The translations under genes and the position numbers were made by a program. From Bacteroidota bacterium (GTDB lineage: Bacteria; Bacteroidota; Bacteroidia; Chitinophagales; LD1), in the NCBI GenBank assembly GCA_018267435.1, contig JAFDYM010000009.1, positions 1-5,553 of the forward strand: a DNA stretch of 5,553 nucleotides, written 5' to 3'. Of the stretch, positions 1 to 4,826 are shown in pieces (positions within the stretch are counted from its first letter, which is position 1; the number at the start of each line of letters is the position of its first letter). Under the pieces are notes generated by a model. The model was not told where the DNA came from, made no database searches, and saw only the letters and a program-made list of their open reading frames with translations.

Positions 1-1
1 C

Positions 2-577
2 AAGATAACCGACCCGCTTATCACCTCGCCGAATGCAGTAACGGGCCTAAGCGATGGAACTATACTGATAAGCAACGACAGCAAGAAGCCGGGGCAAGTA
101 TTGGATATGCTTTTCAAGGTAAAGAAGGCGGAGATAGTATACTGGAACGGCAGCAGCTGTAGTGTAGCCAGTAAGAAATATTGCTACAGCAATGGCATAA
201 CCAACCGCGATGGTAAGGTATACCTAGCTAGCACCTTGCAGAACAAGGTATGGAGCTTCGACTTTAAAGATGGTAAGATGATGAACCGAGAGGTAATAGC
301 CAAGGTAAACGGCGGCGACAACATCCGCTTTGATGGCAACGACTTGATAGTGCCTTGCCACTTGCGCTCTATTGCTTTCCTTAAGCACATGGCCGACTCA
401 ACCAAGCTATCTCCTACTACGGTATACCGTATTAACCCTACAGCCAAAACGCACGAGGTTATCTTCTTCGATAGCGGCAAACAACTAAGCGCAGGTAGCA
501 CATCGGTAGTATATGGCGGCTACCTATACACCGTTGGCGTGTTCGATGCTAAAATGGATAAGAAGAAACTGAAGTAA
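2..577 (+). CDS. Paraoxonase/SMP-30-like six-bladed beta-propeller hydrolase, C-terminal part (5' end outside window)
   Basis: The frame is open from base 2 to the TAA at 575-577, giving 191 residues; the true start lies upstream. The pattern follows the second half of serum paraoxonases (PON arylesterase/lactonase family). An SND motif (N25 of the visible part) sits where PON1 has its TND calcium ligand, SNGI (N64) matches the FANGI ligand, and GDNIRFD (D106-N107) matches VDNISVD. A later PCH and a closing AGSTSVVYGGYLYTVGVF strand match the PON C-terminus (QGST...VYKGKLLIGTVF). These Asn/Asp residues hold calcium at the propeller centre in PON enzymes. The catalytic His pair and the first Glu-Asp ligands would be upstream and cannot be checked, so substrate is unknown; lactone or ester hydrolysis is the family expectation. 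A TTG at 101 and an ATG at 107 are internal codons, not credible starts, because the homology continues upstream of them. The gene converges on the monooxygenase gene and is closed by a hairpin terminator. Confidence 0.72.
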   Translation, partial: KITDPLITSPNAVTGLSDGTILISNDSKKPGQVLDMLFKVKKAEIVYWNGSSCSVASKKYCYSNGITNRDGKVYLASTLQNKVWSFDFKDGKMMNREVIAKVNGGDNIRFDGNDLIVPCHLRSIAFLKHMADSTKLSPTTVYRINPTAKTHEVIFFDSGKQLSAGSTSVVYGGYLYTVGVFDAKMDKKKLK

Positions 578-602
578 ATTTGTTGAAAGCTATACACTCT
601 AG

Positions 603-651
603 AACAATCGAGCCCCATTGCGTATTAAGCATGGGGCTCGATTGTTTTATT
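603..651 (+). terminator. Strong intrinsic terminator between convergent genes
   Basis: A perfect 16-bp inverted repeat (603-618 with 631-646, core CGAGCCCCAT/ATGGGGCTCG) encloses a 12-nt loop and runs into a T-rich tail (GTTTTATT). It begins 26 nt after the stop codon of the paraoxonase-like gene, as expected for a rho-independent terminator. On the minus strand the hairpin also lies just beyond the stop of the 669-2291 gene, but only a short TTCT follows it there, so terminating both genes is possible but weaker in that direction. Confidence 0.9.
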
Positions 652-668
652 GTAGCTGTGTTTAGTGC

Positions 669-2291
669 CTATCTATTCACCTCCAAGCGCTTGGTTTTAA
701 TGGTTCCGCCACTATGTAGCGTGTATAGATATGTACCTACACCCAGCTTACTAGTGTTGTAGGTTATTGTGCTTTTACCTGCATTGCCAGGTACTTTGAT
801 AGCGTCTACTAGCTTACCTGTAAGGTCATATATCCTTAGCTCGGTATTGGCAGCCTGAGGCAGAAAGTAGCTAATGTCGGTTTGGTTGTTGGCAGGGTTA
901 GGGCTGGCATTGTATAGCTGCGGTGTGCTTATCAAGCCCTTGGTATCGTCAATATCGTACAAGCCTGTGGCAGTAGTATCGTTGCCCGTAGTATCTTGTG
1001 GTAGCAAGGTGCTGCTATCTATCACTAGGTTTTCATCGCCGGGTTGGTATAGCAGGTACGAGAAGTATACCAACAACATTTCATCGGTAGTGGCCTCGCC
1101 TGCCGTAACTAGCTGCGGCGGACTGCTAGGGTTGTGCGGGTTATTACTCGTGTTATCATACGTGGCAAAGCCGTGCAACTTGCTACCAGGTTCTAACTTT
1201 ATCAAGTTTTGGAACTGGTAGAAACCCTGCCAGTGAAAATCCCAACTGTTTATCTTAATCAAAGGTATGGTATCGTCTTGCGGGGTAGTGGCAAACACCA
1301 ACCAGCTTTTGCATATAAGGTGCGCATGCGGTGCAACATCTAGCAGAGATACGCCTAAGTAAGGTACATTGCTAGGCAAGGTGTAGCGCGACTGGAAAGT
1401 TTTTACGCTCTCAGGCTCTATTCGTAGCGGACCATTCACCAAGTTAGGGCCATAATTCAATGGCGGGTTAATGAATATTTGGCGCAGGTTGCCAGTGCTA
1501 AGTTTAAAGTTGATTTTGGTACTATCGGTTTTATTATCGCTACCATCGGGGTAGTGTATTTGCAATACTATGCGCGAATTCTTGTGCAGTTTTACACCCA
1601 TACCAGCAGGGTATACATTAGGCCTGCTGCCAGGCACCCAACCGCCTATCAGGTCGGCACTAAAGCCCGGCCCGCCAAAGCTGGTATAGCCTGGGCCTGC
1701 ATCGTTGGCATCAAGCGTAGCCGATTGGCCAGTGGTGTCTTCATACATCAACACGTGGTGCACAATGCTTGGGTTGCCAGGTATAACTTCTACACCTGTT
1801 ATGTATTTATCTTGCAATAGGTTGGTAGGTATAGTAAAGCAGCGGTACATATCGCCGTTTATGTTAGGTACCGTATAGGTAGGTATTTGCACCGTTAGGT
1901 CCACATTGGGCAGCACCGAGCCATTGGTATATACAGGCGGCACAGGGGCGGTATTCATATCGCCCTGTGGCGTACCGTTGCTTACCCAAGTATTTATCAT
2001 GTTTACCTGTGCATTGGTCAACAGGCGCTCATCTTTATAGTGCCTATAGTTAGGGTCGGGTGGCCATGGCGGCATTTCGCCCGATGAGGTAGCATTTACC
2101 ACCATCAGTTTTTTATCTACCGCATCTTGGTAGTTCATAAGCGAGAAGGGCGCCAAACCGCCAGGGTGGTGGCAGCTGGTACACTTAGTATACATTAACG
2201 GGGCAATGTGCTGCGCCCATGTTACACCCTGTGCATGTACGGCCTGCATGGTGCTAGCCAATGCGGCCAAGGCAAGTAAAGCTTTTTTCAT
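669..2291 (-). CDS. Secreted cytochrome c / PHM-like type II copper monooxygenase with T9SS sorting domain
   Basis: A complete 540-residue protein. Residues 1-20 form a Sec signal peptide (KK, then an Ala/Leu core, cleavage near AVHA-QG). Residues ~24-106 are a c-type haem domain: CTSCHH (C37, C40, H41) binds haem covalently and M73 in GEMPPW is the likely axial ligand. Residues ~130-430 match the two-domain Cu2 monooxygenase fold of peptidylglycine alpha-hydroxylating monooxygenase and dopamine beta-hydroxylase. All ligands are visible: H178-H179 (VHHVLMY) and H246 (LQIHYP) for the electron-transfer copper; H322/H324 (PHAH) and M405 (TDEMLLVYF) for the catalytic copper. A Thr/Asp-rich linker (~433-450) leads to a type A T9SS sorting domain (~460-540) starting at SPNP (463-466) and ending in KTKRLEV. 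Family chemistry is O2-dependent C-H hydroxylation; here the fused haem domain could supply electrons (inference). It should be exported across the outer membrane or surface-anchored. The ATG at 2291 is chosen because the signal peptide begins there. Substrate unknown. Confidence 0.88.
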   Translation of the reverse strand: MKKALLALAALASTMQAVHAQGVTWAQHIAPLMYTKCTSCHHPGGLAPFSLMNYQDAVDKKLMVVNATSSGEMPPWPPDPNYRHYKDERLLTNAQVNMINTWVSNGTPQGDMNTAPVPPVYTNGSVLPNVDLTVQIPTYTVPNINGDMYRCFTIPTNLLQDKYITGVEVIPGNPSIVHHVLMYEDTTGQSATLDANDAGPGYTSFGGPGFSADLIGGWVPGSRPNVYPAGMGVKLHKNSRIVLQIHYPDGSDNKTDSTKINFKLSTGNLRQIFINPPLNYGPNLVNGPLRIEPESVKTFQSRYTLPSNVPYLGVSLLDVAPHAHLICKSWLVFATTPQDDTIPLIKINSWDFHWQGFYQFQNLIKLEPGSKLHGFATYDNTSNNPHNPSSPPQLVTAGEATTDEMLLVYFSYLLYQPGDENLVIDSSTLLPQDTTGNDTTATGLYDIDDTKGLISTPQLYNASPNPANNQTDISYFLPQAANTELRIYDLTGKLVDAIKVPGNAGKSTITYNTSKLGVGTYLYTLHSGGTIKTKRLEVNR

Positions 2292-2325
2292 ATAATAGAT
2301 AATATGAGTAAGCTATGAATATACT

Positions 2326-2357
2326 AAAATTTACCGACTGTGTATCGGCCCTTCAAT
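2326..2357 (-). promoter_or_regulatory. Candidate Bacteroidota promoter of the cytochrome c/monooxygenase gene
   Basis: Read on the minus strand, ATTG (2357-2354) is followed after exactly 20 nt by TAAATTTT (2333-2326). This resembles the Bacteroidota consensus TTTG-N19-21-TAnnTTTG, with one mismatch in each box. Transcription would start near 2320, giving a leader of about 30 nt before the ATG at 2291. The leader is A/T-rich with no Shine-Dalgarno, as is common in this phylum. This is pattern matching only; both boxes are imperfect. Confidence 0.4.
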
Positions 2358-2394
2358 CAATAGCAGTAATTAAGAAACAAGCATAAAACATGTA

Positions 2395-2456
2395 TGGGCC
2401 ATACTGTAGCGCCGTGCGCGTGCTGCTGGTTCCCACGGGCCCACAGCCTGTTGGGC
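2395..2456 (+). repeat. Dispersed ~62-nt hairpin element, copy A
   Basis: This copy matches the reverse complement of 5248-5308. The first 19 nt, beginning TGGGCCATACTGTAGCGCC, are identical in both. A divergent ~17-nt middle follows, then shared TCCCACGGGCC and CAGCCTGT plus a final GGGC. The right half can fold as CCCACGGGC / GCCTG(T)TGGG with a short loop, and the divergent middle keeps a GCGC-N3-GCGC palindrome. Conserved ends with a structured, variable middle resemble a REP-like family. There is no coding potential. Confidence 0.75.
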
Positions 2457-2547
2457 AAATTACATAAGGCAATAAATACAATTACTAAACATGGAGGAAA
2501 GCCGAGAACATAGAGAATACAAAAGACAAACAACGCAACAAGGTATT

Positions 2548-2578
2548 ATCTGTGTAATCTCAATCAATCGGTGTAATC
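2548..2578 (+). repeat. Short direct repeat pair, ATC(T/G)GTGTAATC
   Basis: ATCTGTGTAATC (2548-2559) recurs as ATCGGTGTAATC (2567-2578), 11 of 12 identical, with a period of 19 nt. From memory, similar 'CTGTGTAATC' strings are common intergenic filler in Bacteroidota genomes, but I cannot verify that here. Its function is not known. Confidence 0.55.
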
Positions 2579-2599
2579 ATACATAAGCAACAATAGCCC

Positions 2600-2652
2600 C
2601 TTGCTATAAAGCAAGCGGCATGCGCGTATTGGTGGGCGGGGACGCCGACCAA
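2600..2652. other. Two neighbouring hairpins
   Basis: CTTGCT-ATAA-AGCAAG (2600-2615) is a perfect 6-bp stem with a tetraloop. Thirteen bases later, TTGGTGGGC (2629-2637) pairs with GCCGACCAA (2644-2652) around a 6-nt loop with one G-G mismatch. Neither is followed by a U-tract on the plus strand, so they are not typical intrinsic terminators. They may belong to the repeat cluster downstream. Confidence 0.5.
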
Positions 2653-2751
2653 GAGAGGGCAATAAAAAATAAAACGGGAGCCAAACAGTTCCTCGGAAAC
2701 AAGCATCCACTGCCTTCCACCTTTAGCGAGACTTTGGCAGCAGAGAAAAAT

Positions 2752-2826
2752 CACCATACACATCTCTATGCCGTATAGTTGAAAGCGCTAATGGTTGTAT
2801 TCGCCGTCAACACTGCATAAAGCAGA
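2752..2826 (+). repeat. 75-nt repeat, copy 1 (most diverged)
   Basis: This is the first of three copies of a 75-nt unit that starts CACCATACACA and ends GCAGA. It shares the central block GCGCTAATGGTTGTATTCGC and CAACACTGC with the other copies. It differs by substitutions and a compensating one-base deletion and insertion. The paired GCAGT/ACTGC arms seen in copies 2 and 3 are degraded here. Copy 2 begins 78 nt after this copy begins. Confidence 0.85.
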
Positions 2827-2829
2827 TTC

Positions 2830-2904
2830 CACCATACACAATCCCTATGCAGTATCGTTGTTTGCGCTAATGGTTGTATTCGCTGCAACACTGCGTAAGG
2901 CAGA
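2830..2904 (+). repeat. 75-nt repeat, copy 2
   Basis: This copy is nearly identical to copy 3, with the same length and about 10 substitutions. Internally GCAGT and GTTG on the left can pair with CAAC and ACTGC on the right, leaving a 3-nt bulge, with GCG/CGC pairing further in; this suggests a folded RNA or cruciform unit. It lies only 3 nt after copy 1. Confidence 0.9.
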
Positions 2905-2918
2905 ACGCTGTTCACAAT

Positions 2919-2977
2919 CCCAAGGGCGTATAGGCCACAAGGCAAACAGGGGCATACCCTATAGCCACCCCCTTGGG
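2919..2977. other. Long imperfect hairpin between repeat copies 2 and 3
   Basis: CCCAAGGG (2919-2926) pairs with CCCTTGGG (2970-2977). Inside it, TATAGG (2929-2934) pairs with CCTATA (2958-2963), separated from the outer stem by small unequal internal loops. The apical part (2935-2957) is G/A-rich. The structure fills most of the 81-nt gap between copies 2 and 3, whereas copies 1 and 2 are almost adjacent. It could be an insertion into a formerly tight array or part of a larger composite unit. Confidence 0.65.
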
Positions 2978-2985
2978 CAGGGTTT

Positions 2986-3060
2986 CACCATACACAATCC
3001 CCATGCAGTAACGTTGTTCGCGCTAATGGTGGTATTCGCTGCAACACTGCACAGGGCAGA
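2986..3060 (+). repeat. 75-nt repeat, copy 3
   Basis: This is the third copy, with the same ends (CACCATACACA...GCAGA) and the same internal GCAGT...GTTG / CAAC...ACTGC pairing as copy 2. The GTTG and CAAC arms are unchanged although the bulge changed from ATC to AAC, which fits maintenance of structure. It is separated from copy 2 by the 2919-2977 hairpin. Confidence 0.9.
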
Positions 3061-3099
3061 AAGATTATTTGTAATAAAACAATGAACGGAACTGTGTGG

Positions 3100-3134
3100 T
3101 GGCGAGGTAAACTCGCCATTAACCTTGCGGTTAA
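3100..3134. other. Back-to-back perfect hairpins
   Basis: TGGCGAG-GTAAA-CTCGCCA (3100-3118) is followed with no spacer by TTAACC-TTGC-GGTTAA (3119-3134). The stems are 7 bp and 6 bp, perfect, with 5-nt and 4-nt loops, so they could stack coaxially. There is no U-tract. A protein-coding explanation is unlikely because this is a continuous symmetrical design. Confidence 0.65.
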
Positions 3135-3174
3135 CCCCCGTGGCTGCTCTTGCAATAAACAGGAACAGAAGCCA

Positions 3175-3207
3175 GCCAATGGTGGGGCGCTAACCCCAAA
3201 AATTGGC
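3175..3207. other. Nested hairpin GCCAAT...ATTGGC
   Basis: GCCAAT (3175-3180) pairs with ATTGGC (3202-3207), and inside it GGGG (3184-3187) pairs with CCCC (3194-3197) around a CGCTAA loop. It is a modest structure that could arise by chance. It is listed because it continues the run of hairpins in this region. Confidence 0.4.
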
Positions 3208-3247
3208 CTTTACAATGCAAAGATACAACAGCGAACAGGGCAAATGC

Positions 3248-3287
3248 AAATCGGGTTTCCCGCATGGGGGGTAGCACCCCCCATGCG
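3248..3287 (+). repeat. Left outer arm of inverted repeat pair, with perfect G/C hairpin
   Basis: Bases 3248-3269 match the reverse complement of 3892-3912 with one extra G; the shared core is TTTCCCGCATGGGG. The arm runs into a perfect 11-bp hairpin, CGCATGGGGGG (3261-3271) with CCCCCCATGCG (3277-3287) around a TAGCA loop. With the right arm it brackets the 3408-3827 gene as outward-facing inverted ends spanning about 665 bp. Confidence 0.8.
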
Positions 3288-3317
3288 AGGATATTTATTT
3301 GTGCTATATGAAGATAA

Positions 3318-3385
3318 TAAGCTTAGCGCAGCGTATCTTAGCGGTAGGCCAAAGTTACGCTGCGCTAAGCTTAGACCAGTGGGGG
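3318..3385 (+). repeat. 18-bp perfect hairpin plus left copy of 39-nt direct repeat
   Basis: TAAGCTTAGCGCAGCGTA (3318-3335) is perfectly complementary to TACGCTGCGCTAAGCTTA (3356-3373), with a 20-nt loop. The right arm lies inside a 39-nt block (3347-3385, GGCCAAAGTTACGCTGC...CAGTGGGGG) that recurs in direct orientation at 3848-3886 with 35 of 39 bases identical. The block ends 22 nt before the ATG at 3408, so the hairpin would sit in or next to that gene's leader. Confidence 0.85.
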
Positions 3386-3407
3386 ATAAAAGATAAAGTA
3401 GAACTAC

Positions 3408-3827
3408 ATGTATAGTATCAACAATAGGTATTCAGATATAATATTAGCTGAATTGTTCATATTGTCAGTTGGGTTATCAGTAACTATGCTTGAAACAAGC
3501 ACTTCATTCCTATTTATTCTATTCTCAGTATCCGCAACTATTCTACTTATGTATTTAGCCGCCGCTAGTAGCGTAAAAGAACTAACCTTCTATGATGAAA
3601 TACTTACCTATGCGATGCCGTTAAAAGGATTGTTTTTTAAAATACCGTACAATGCTATAAGGAAAGTTAAGGTTGTTCATGTTTATAATGCAGGTCCGCA
3701 GCTAATAATAGAGCTAGGAAATTTAGAGGCAGGTATACCCCGCATTCAAATTGATTTTGATAGGAAAAAAGATGCAGAAGTGATTAACATTTTTGTTAAG
3801 CATGGCATACATGTATCGTATAGTTAA
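3408..3827 (+). CDS. Small two-helix membrane protein with PH-like cytoplasmic tail
   Basis: The 139-residue product is not recognised as a named family. Two hydrophobic segments (about 11-28 and 33-53) form a likely hairpin in the inner membrane. The tail from about 57 (KELTFYDEILTYAMPLKGLFFKIPYNAIRKVKV...) looks like a short bacterial PH-type domain: alternating beta strands, the 'I.Y..I..V' pattern where such domains set their membrane-proximal strand, and a closing helix (DAEVINIFVKHGI). That assignment is inference. The ATG at 3408 is preferred because it keeps TM1 whole; the upstream sequence has only a weak purine tract. Base composition is clearly more AT-rich (roughly 35% G+C by eye count) than the flanking genes (about 40-50%). 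It is bracketed by inverted hairpin repeats, so it may have arrived as cargo or been left between two repeat insertions. No operon partner is visible. It is real rather than a shadow frame, judging by its ordered helix/strand pattern and strand-consistent codon use. Confidence 0.75.
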   Translation: MYSINNRYSDIILAELFILSVGLSVTMLETSTSFLFILFSVSATILLMYLAAASSVKELTFYDEILTYAMPLKGLFFKIPYNAIRKVKVVHVYNAGPQLIIELGNLEAGIPRIQIDFDRKKDAEVINIFVKHGIHVSYS

Positions 3828-3847
3828 AACTTGCTAGTTCTGCCAGT

Positions 3848-3912
3848 GGCCAAAGTTTCGCTGCGCTAAACTTATACCTGTGGGGGCGCCGCCCCATGCG
3901 GGAAACCGATTT
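3848..3912 (-). repeat. Right arm: 39-nt direct repeat copy plus inverted outer end
   Basis: Bases 3848-3886 repeat 3347-3385 in the same direction (35/39), while 3892-3912 is the inverted counterpart of 3248-3269. Here the palindrome is AAGTTT (3853-3858) with AAACTT (3868-3873), enclosing GC/GC pairs. Next to it, GGGGC-GCC-GCCCC (3883-3895) forms a second compact hairpin. The copy begins 20 nt after the stop at 3827 and may also end transcription, though the T-run (3910-3914) comes well after the hairpin. Confidence 0.8.
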
Positions 3913-3942
3913 TTGAAGGCAGTGCTAAAATGAGCAGATTGC

Positions 3943-3971
3943 TTGGCACGAGCGGGGGCATGTGCTATTTG
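3943..3971 (+). promoter_or_regulatory. Possible promoter of the WYL regulator gene
   Basis: TTG (3943-3945), a 20-nt spacer and TATTTG (3966-3971) resemble the TTG / TAnnTTTG arrangement of Bacteroidota promoters, but the -7 element lacks the two spacer bases of the consensus. The start of transcription would fall near 3978, about 30 nt upstream of the ATG at 4009 and inside the inverted repeat at 3972-3994. The assignment is weak. Confidence 0.3.
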
Positions 3972-3994
3972 GGCTTTAGCTATCTTAGCAAGCC
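3972..3994. promoter_or_regulatory. Inverted repeat upstream of WYL regulator, possible operator
   Basis: GGCTT (3972-3976) and GCTA (3979-3982) pair with TAGC (3986-3989) and AAGCC (3990-3994): nine base pairs with a 2-nt bulge and a TCT loop. It sits 14 nt before the ATG of an HTH regulator, where an autoregulatory operator is often found. It is equally consistent with a leader hairpin. The role is inference. Confidence 0.35.
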
Positions 3995-4008
3995 ATAACA
4001 TAGGTTGA

Positions 4009-4740
4009 ATGAACGAGCATGATGTAAAACGCATTTCGAGGCTGCTGGCCATAGTAATGCAGCTACAAAGCAGCCGTATGGTTACGGCAAGCTATTTAGC
4101 CAAAAAGTTTTCGGTAAGTGTACGGACTATTTATAGGGATATAAGGGCGCTTGAGCAAGCTGCCGTGCCCATTATAACTGAAGAGGGAAAAGGATATTCA
4201 CTGATGGAGGGATACCGCGTGCCACCCATTATGTTTACCGAAAGCGAGGCTAATGCCTTGGTAACTGCGGAACAAATAGTGCTTGGCAGCAAGGATACAT
4301 CGCTGAAAACGGAATTTCGTTCTGCTATAGATAAAGTAAAGGCAGTACTTCGAGTAAGCACCAAGCGAAGAACGGAGTTGCTATCGGATAGAATCGCCAT
4401 AAGCCCAGCCTTGAAACAGGATGATATATCTAGCTCGCTAACACTGATACAAAATGCGTTGGTAACAAACCAAGTGCTTGATATAAGCTATGTGGCAGAC
4501 CACGATAATAAGCAAACACAGCGCAAGGTAGAACCCTTTGCGCTTTACCTTAGCCAAGAACAAAATTGGCTGCTGATAGCTTATTGTAGGTTGCGGAAAG
4601 ACTACAGGATGTTTAGGCTAGACAAGATTGAAACTATACATACGCTGCATTTAAACTTTAAGCCGCACAAGCTAAGCTTAGCAGCATTCCTTGCCGAAAA
4701 AGAAAGAAAGTTTACTACCCCTGACATACCCTTGTCATAA
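4009..4740 (+). CDS. YafY-type HTH/WYL-domain transcriptional regulator
   Basis: The product has 243 residues. Residues ~8-62 form a DeoR/HTH_11-type winged helix: the scaffold helix covers TASYLAKKFSV, the recognition helix SVRTIYRDIRAL (37-48), and the wing ITEEGKGYSL. A helical linker (~78-135) leads to a WYL domain (~140-215). Its signature is WLLIAY (W187-Y192), and basic/aromatic residues (Y199, R200, F202, R203, D205) follow in the usual 'Y..FRLDKI' strand. WYL domains sense small ligands or nucleic acids and switch DNA binding; the ligand is not predictable. The protein is shorter than many family members because the C-terminal WCX extension is reduced to about 30 residues. The ATG at 4009 follows AGG at a plausible distance and starts just before the HTH. 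The next gene, a VOC protein, begins 86 nt after the stop in the same direction and is the natural target candidate. It is cytoplasmic. Confidence 0.9.
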   Translation: MNEHDVKRISRLLAIVMQLQSSRMVTASYLAKKFSVSVRTIYRDIRALEQAAVPIITEEGKGYSLMEGYRVPPIMFTESEANALVTAEQIVLGSKDTSLKTEFRSAIDKVKAVLRVSTKRRTELLSDRIAISPALKQDDISSSLTLIQNALVTNQVLDISYVADHDNKQTQRKVEPFALYLSQEQNWLLIAYCRLRKDYRMFRLDKIETIHTLHLNFKPHKLSLAAFLAEKERKFTTPDIPLS

Positions 4741-4748
4741 GCTGCCTA

Positions 4749-4756
4749 TACTTTTG
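4749..4756 (+). promoter_or_regulatory. Promoter -7 box upstream of the VOC gene
   Basis: TACTTTTG is a perfect match to the Bacteroidota -7 consensus TAnnTTTG and lies 8 nt after the WYL regulator's stop codon. The sequence after it (TACTTCG) is similar in style to start sites in this phylum. No good -33 TTTG lies at the standard spacing, which could mean activator dependence, for example on the adjacent WYL protein. The leader to the ATG at 4827 would be about 64 nt. Confidence 0.55.
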
Positions 4757-4826
4757 TACTTCGTAAATCTACCGAGCTATGCTACGGAGATTTATGGCAA
4801 TCATTCATCAAGTAAAAAGTATAAAC

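Larger units (their letters stand above)
2292..3407. other. Repeat- and hairpin-rich region without protein-coding genes
   Basis: This 1.1-kb stretch between divergently oriented genes shows no credible protein gene. Open frames within it have no recognisable domain, and the best one (2795-3085) is explained by repeated DNA. It holds the monooxygenase promoter candidate, one copy of a ~62-nt dispersed element, a 12-nt direct repeat pair, several perfect or near-perfect hairpins, three copies of a 75-nt repeat, and the left half of an inverted repeat pair that brackets the next gene. The stretch 2457-2547 and the stretch 2653-2751 show nothing I can name. Confidence 0.75.

Noticed and set aside
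580..762. Open frame (+) of 60 codons after the terminator
   Set aside because: It starts before and reads through the terminator hairpin, then overlaps the T9SS domain of the minus-strand gene antisense.
2378..2385. Alternative minus-strand -7 box (TATGCTTG) for the monooxygenase gene
   Set aside because: It has one mismatch and no -33 partner; the 2326-2357 candidate has both boxes at the right spacing and a shorter leader.
2560..2763. Open frame (-) of 67 codons, Cys-rich
   Set aside because: It overlaps two hairpins and the start of the 75-nt repeat; composition is irregular, and there is no signal peptide or domain.
2752..3060. CRISPR array
   Set aside because: Three 75-nt repeats with spacings of 3 and 81 nt do not fit short repeats separated by uniform unique spacers, and no cas gene is present.
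2795..3085. Open frame (+) with two near-identical peptide blocks (FALMVVFAATL)
   Set aside because: The peptide repetition is a by-product of the 75-nt DNA repeat. It would start at a TTG inside copy 1, whose own frame is broken, and it reads through the 2919-2977 hairpin.
3294..3301. TTTATTTG as -7 box for the small membrane gene
   Set aside because: It has one mismatch to consensus, no -33 element, and would place the 18-bp hairpin inside a ~100-nt leader; the evidence is too thin to list as a promoter.
3082..3396. Open frame (+) of 104 codons upstream of the small membrane gene
   Set aside because: It runs through the back-to-back hairpins, the 11-bp G/C hairpin and the 18-bp palindrome; repeat structure explains the sequence and no domain is seen.
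2292..3407. Retron or group II intron locus suggested by dense RNA-like structure
   Set aside because: No reverse transcriptase reading frame exists in the window, and no domain V-like or msr/msd arrangement was recognised.
3834..4052. Open frame (-) of 72 codons
   Set aside because: It covers the right repeat arm and runs antisense into the start of the WYL regulator; it has no protein-like pattern of its own.
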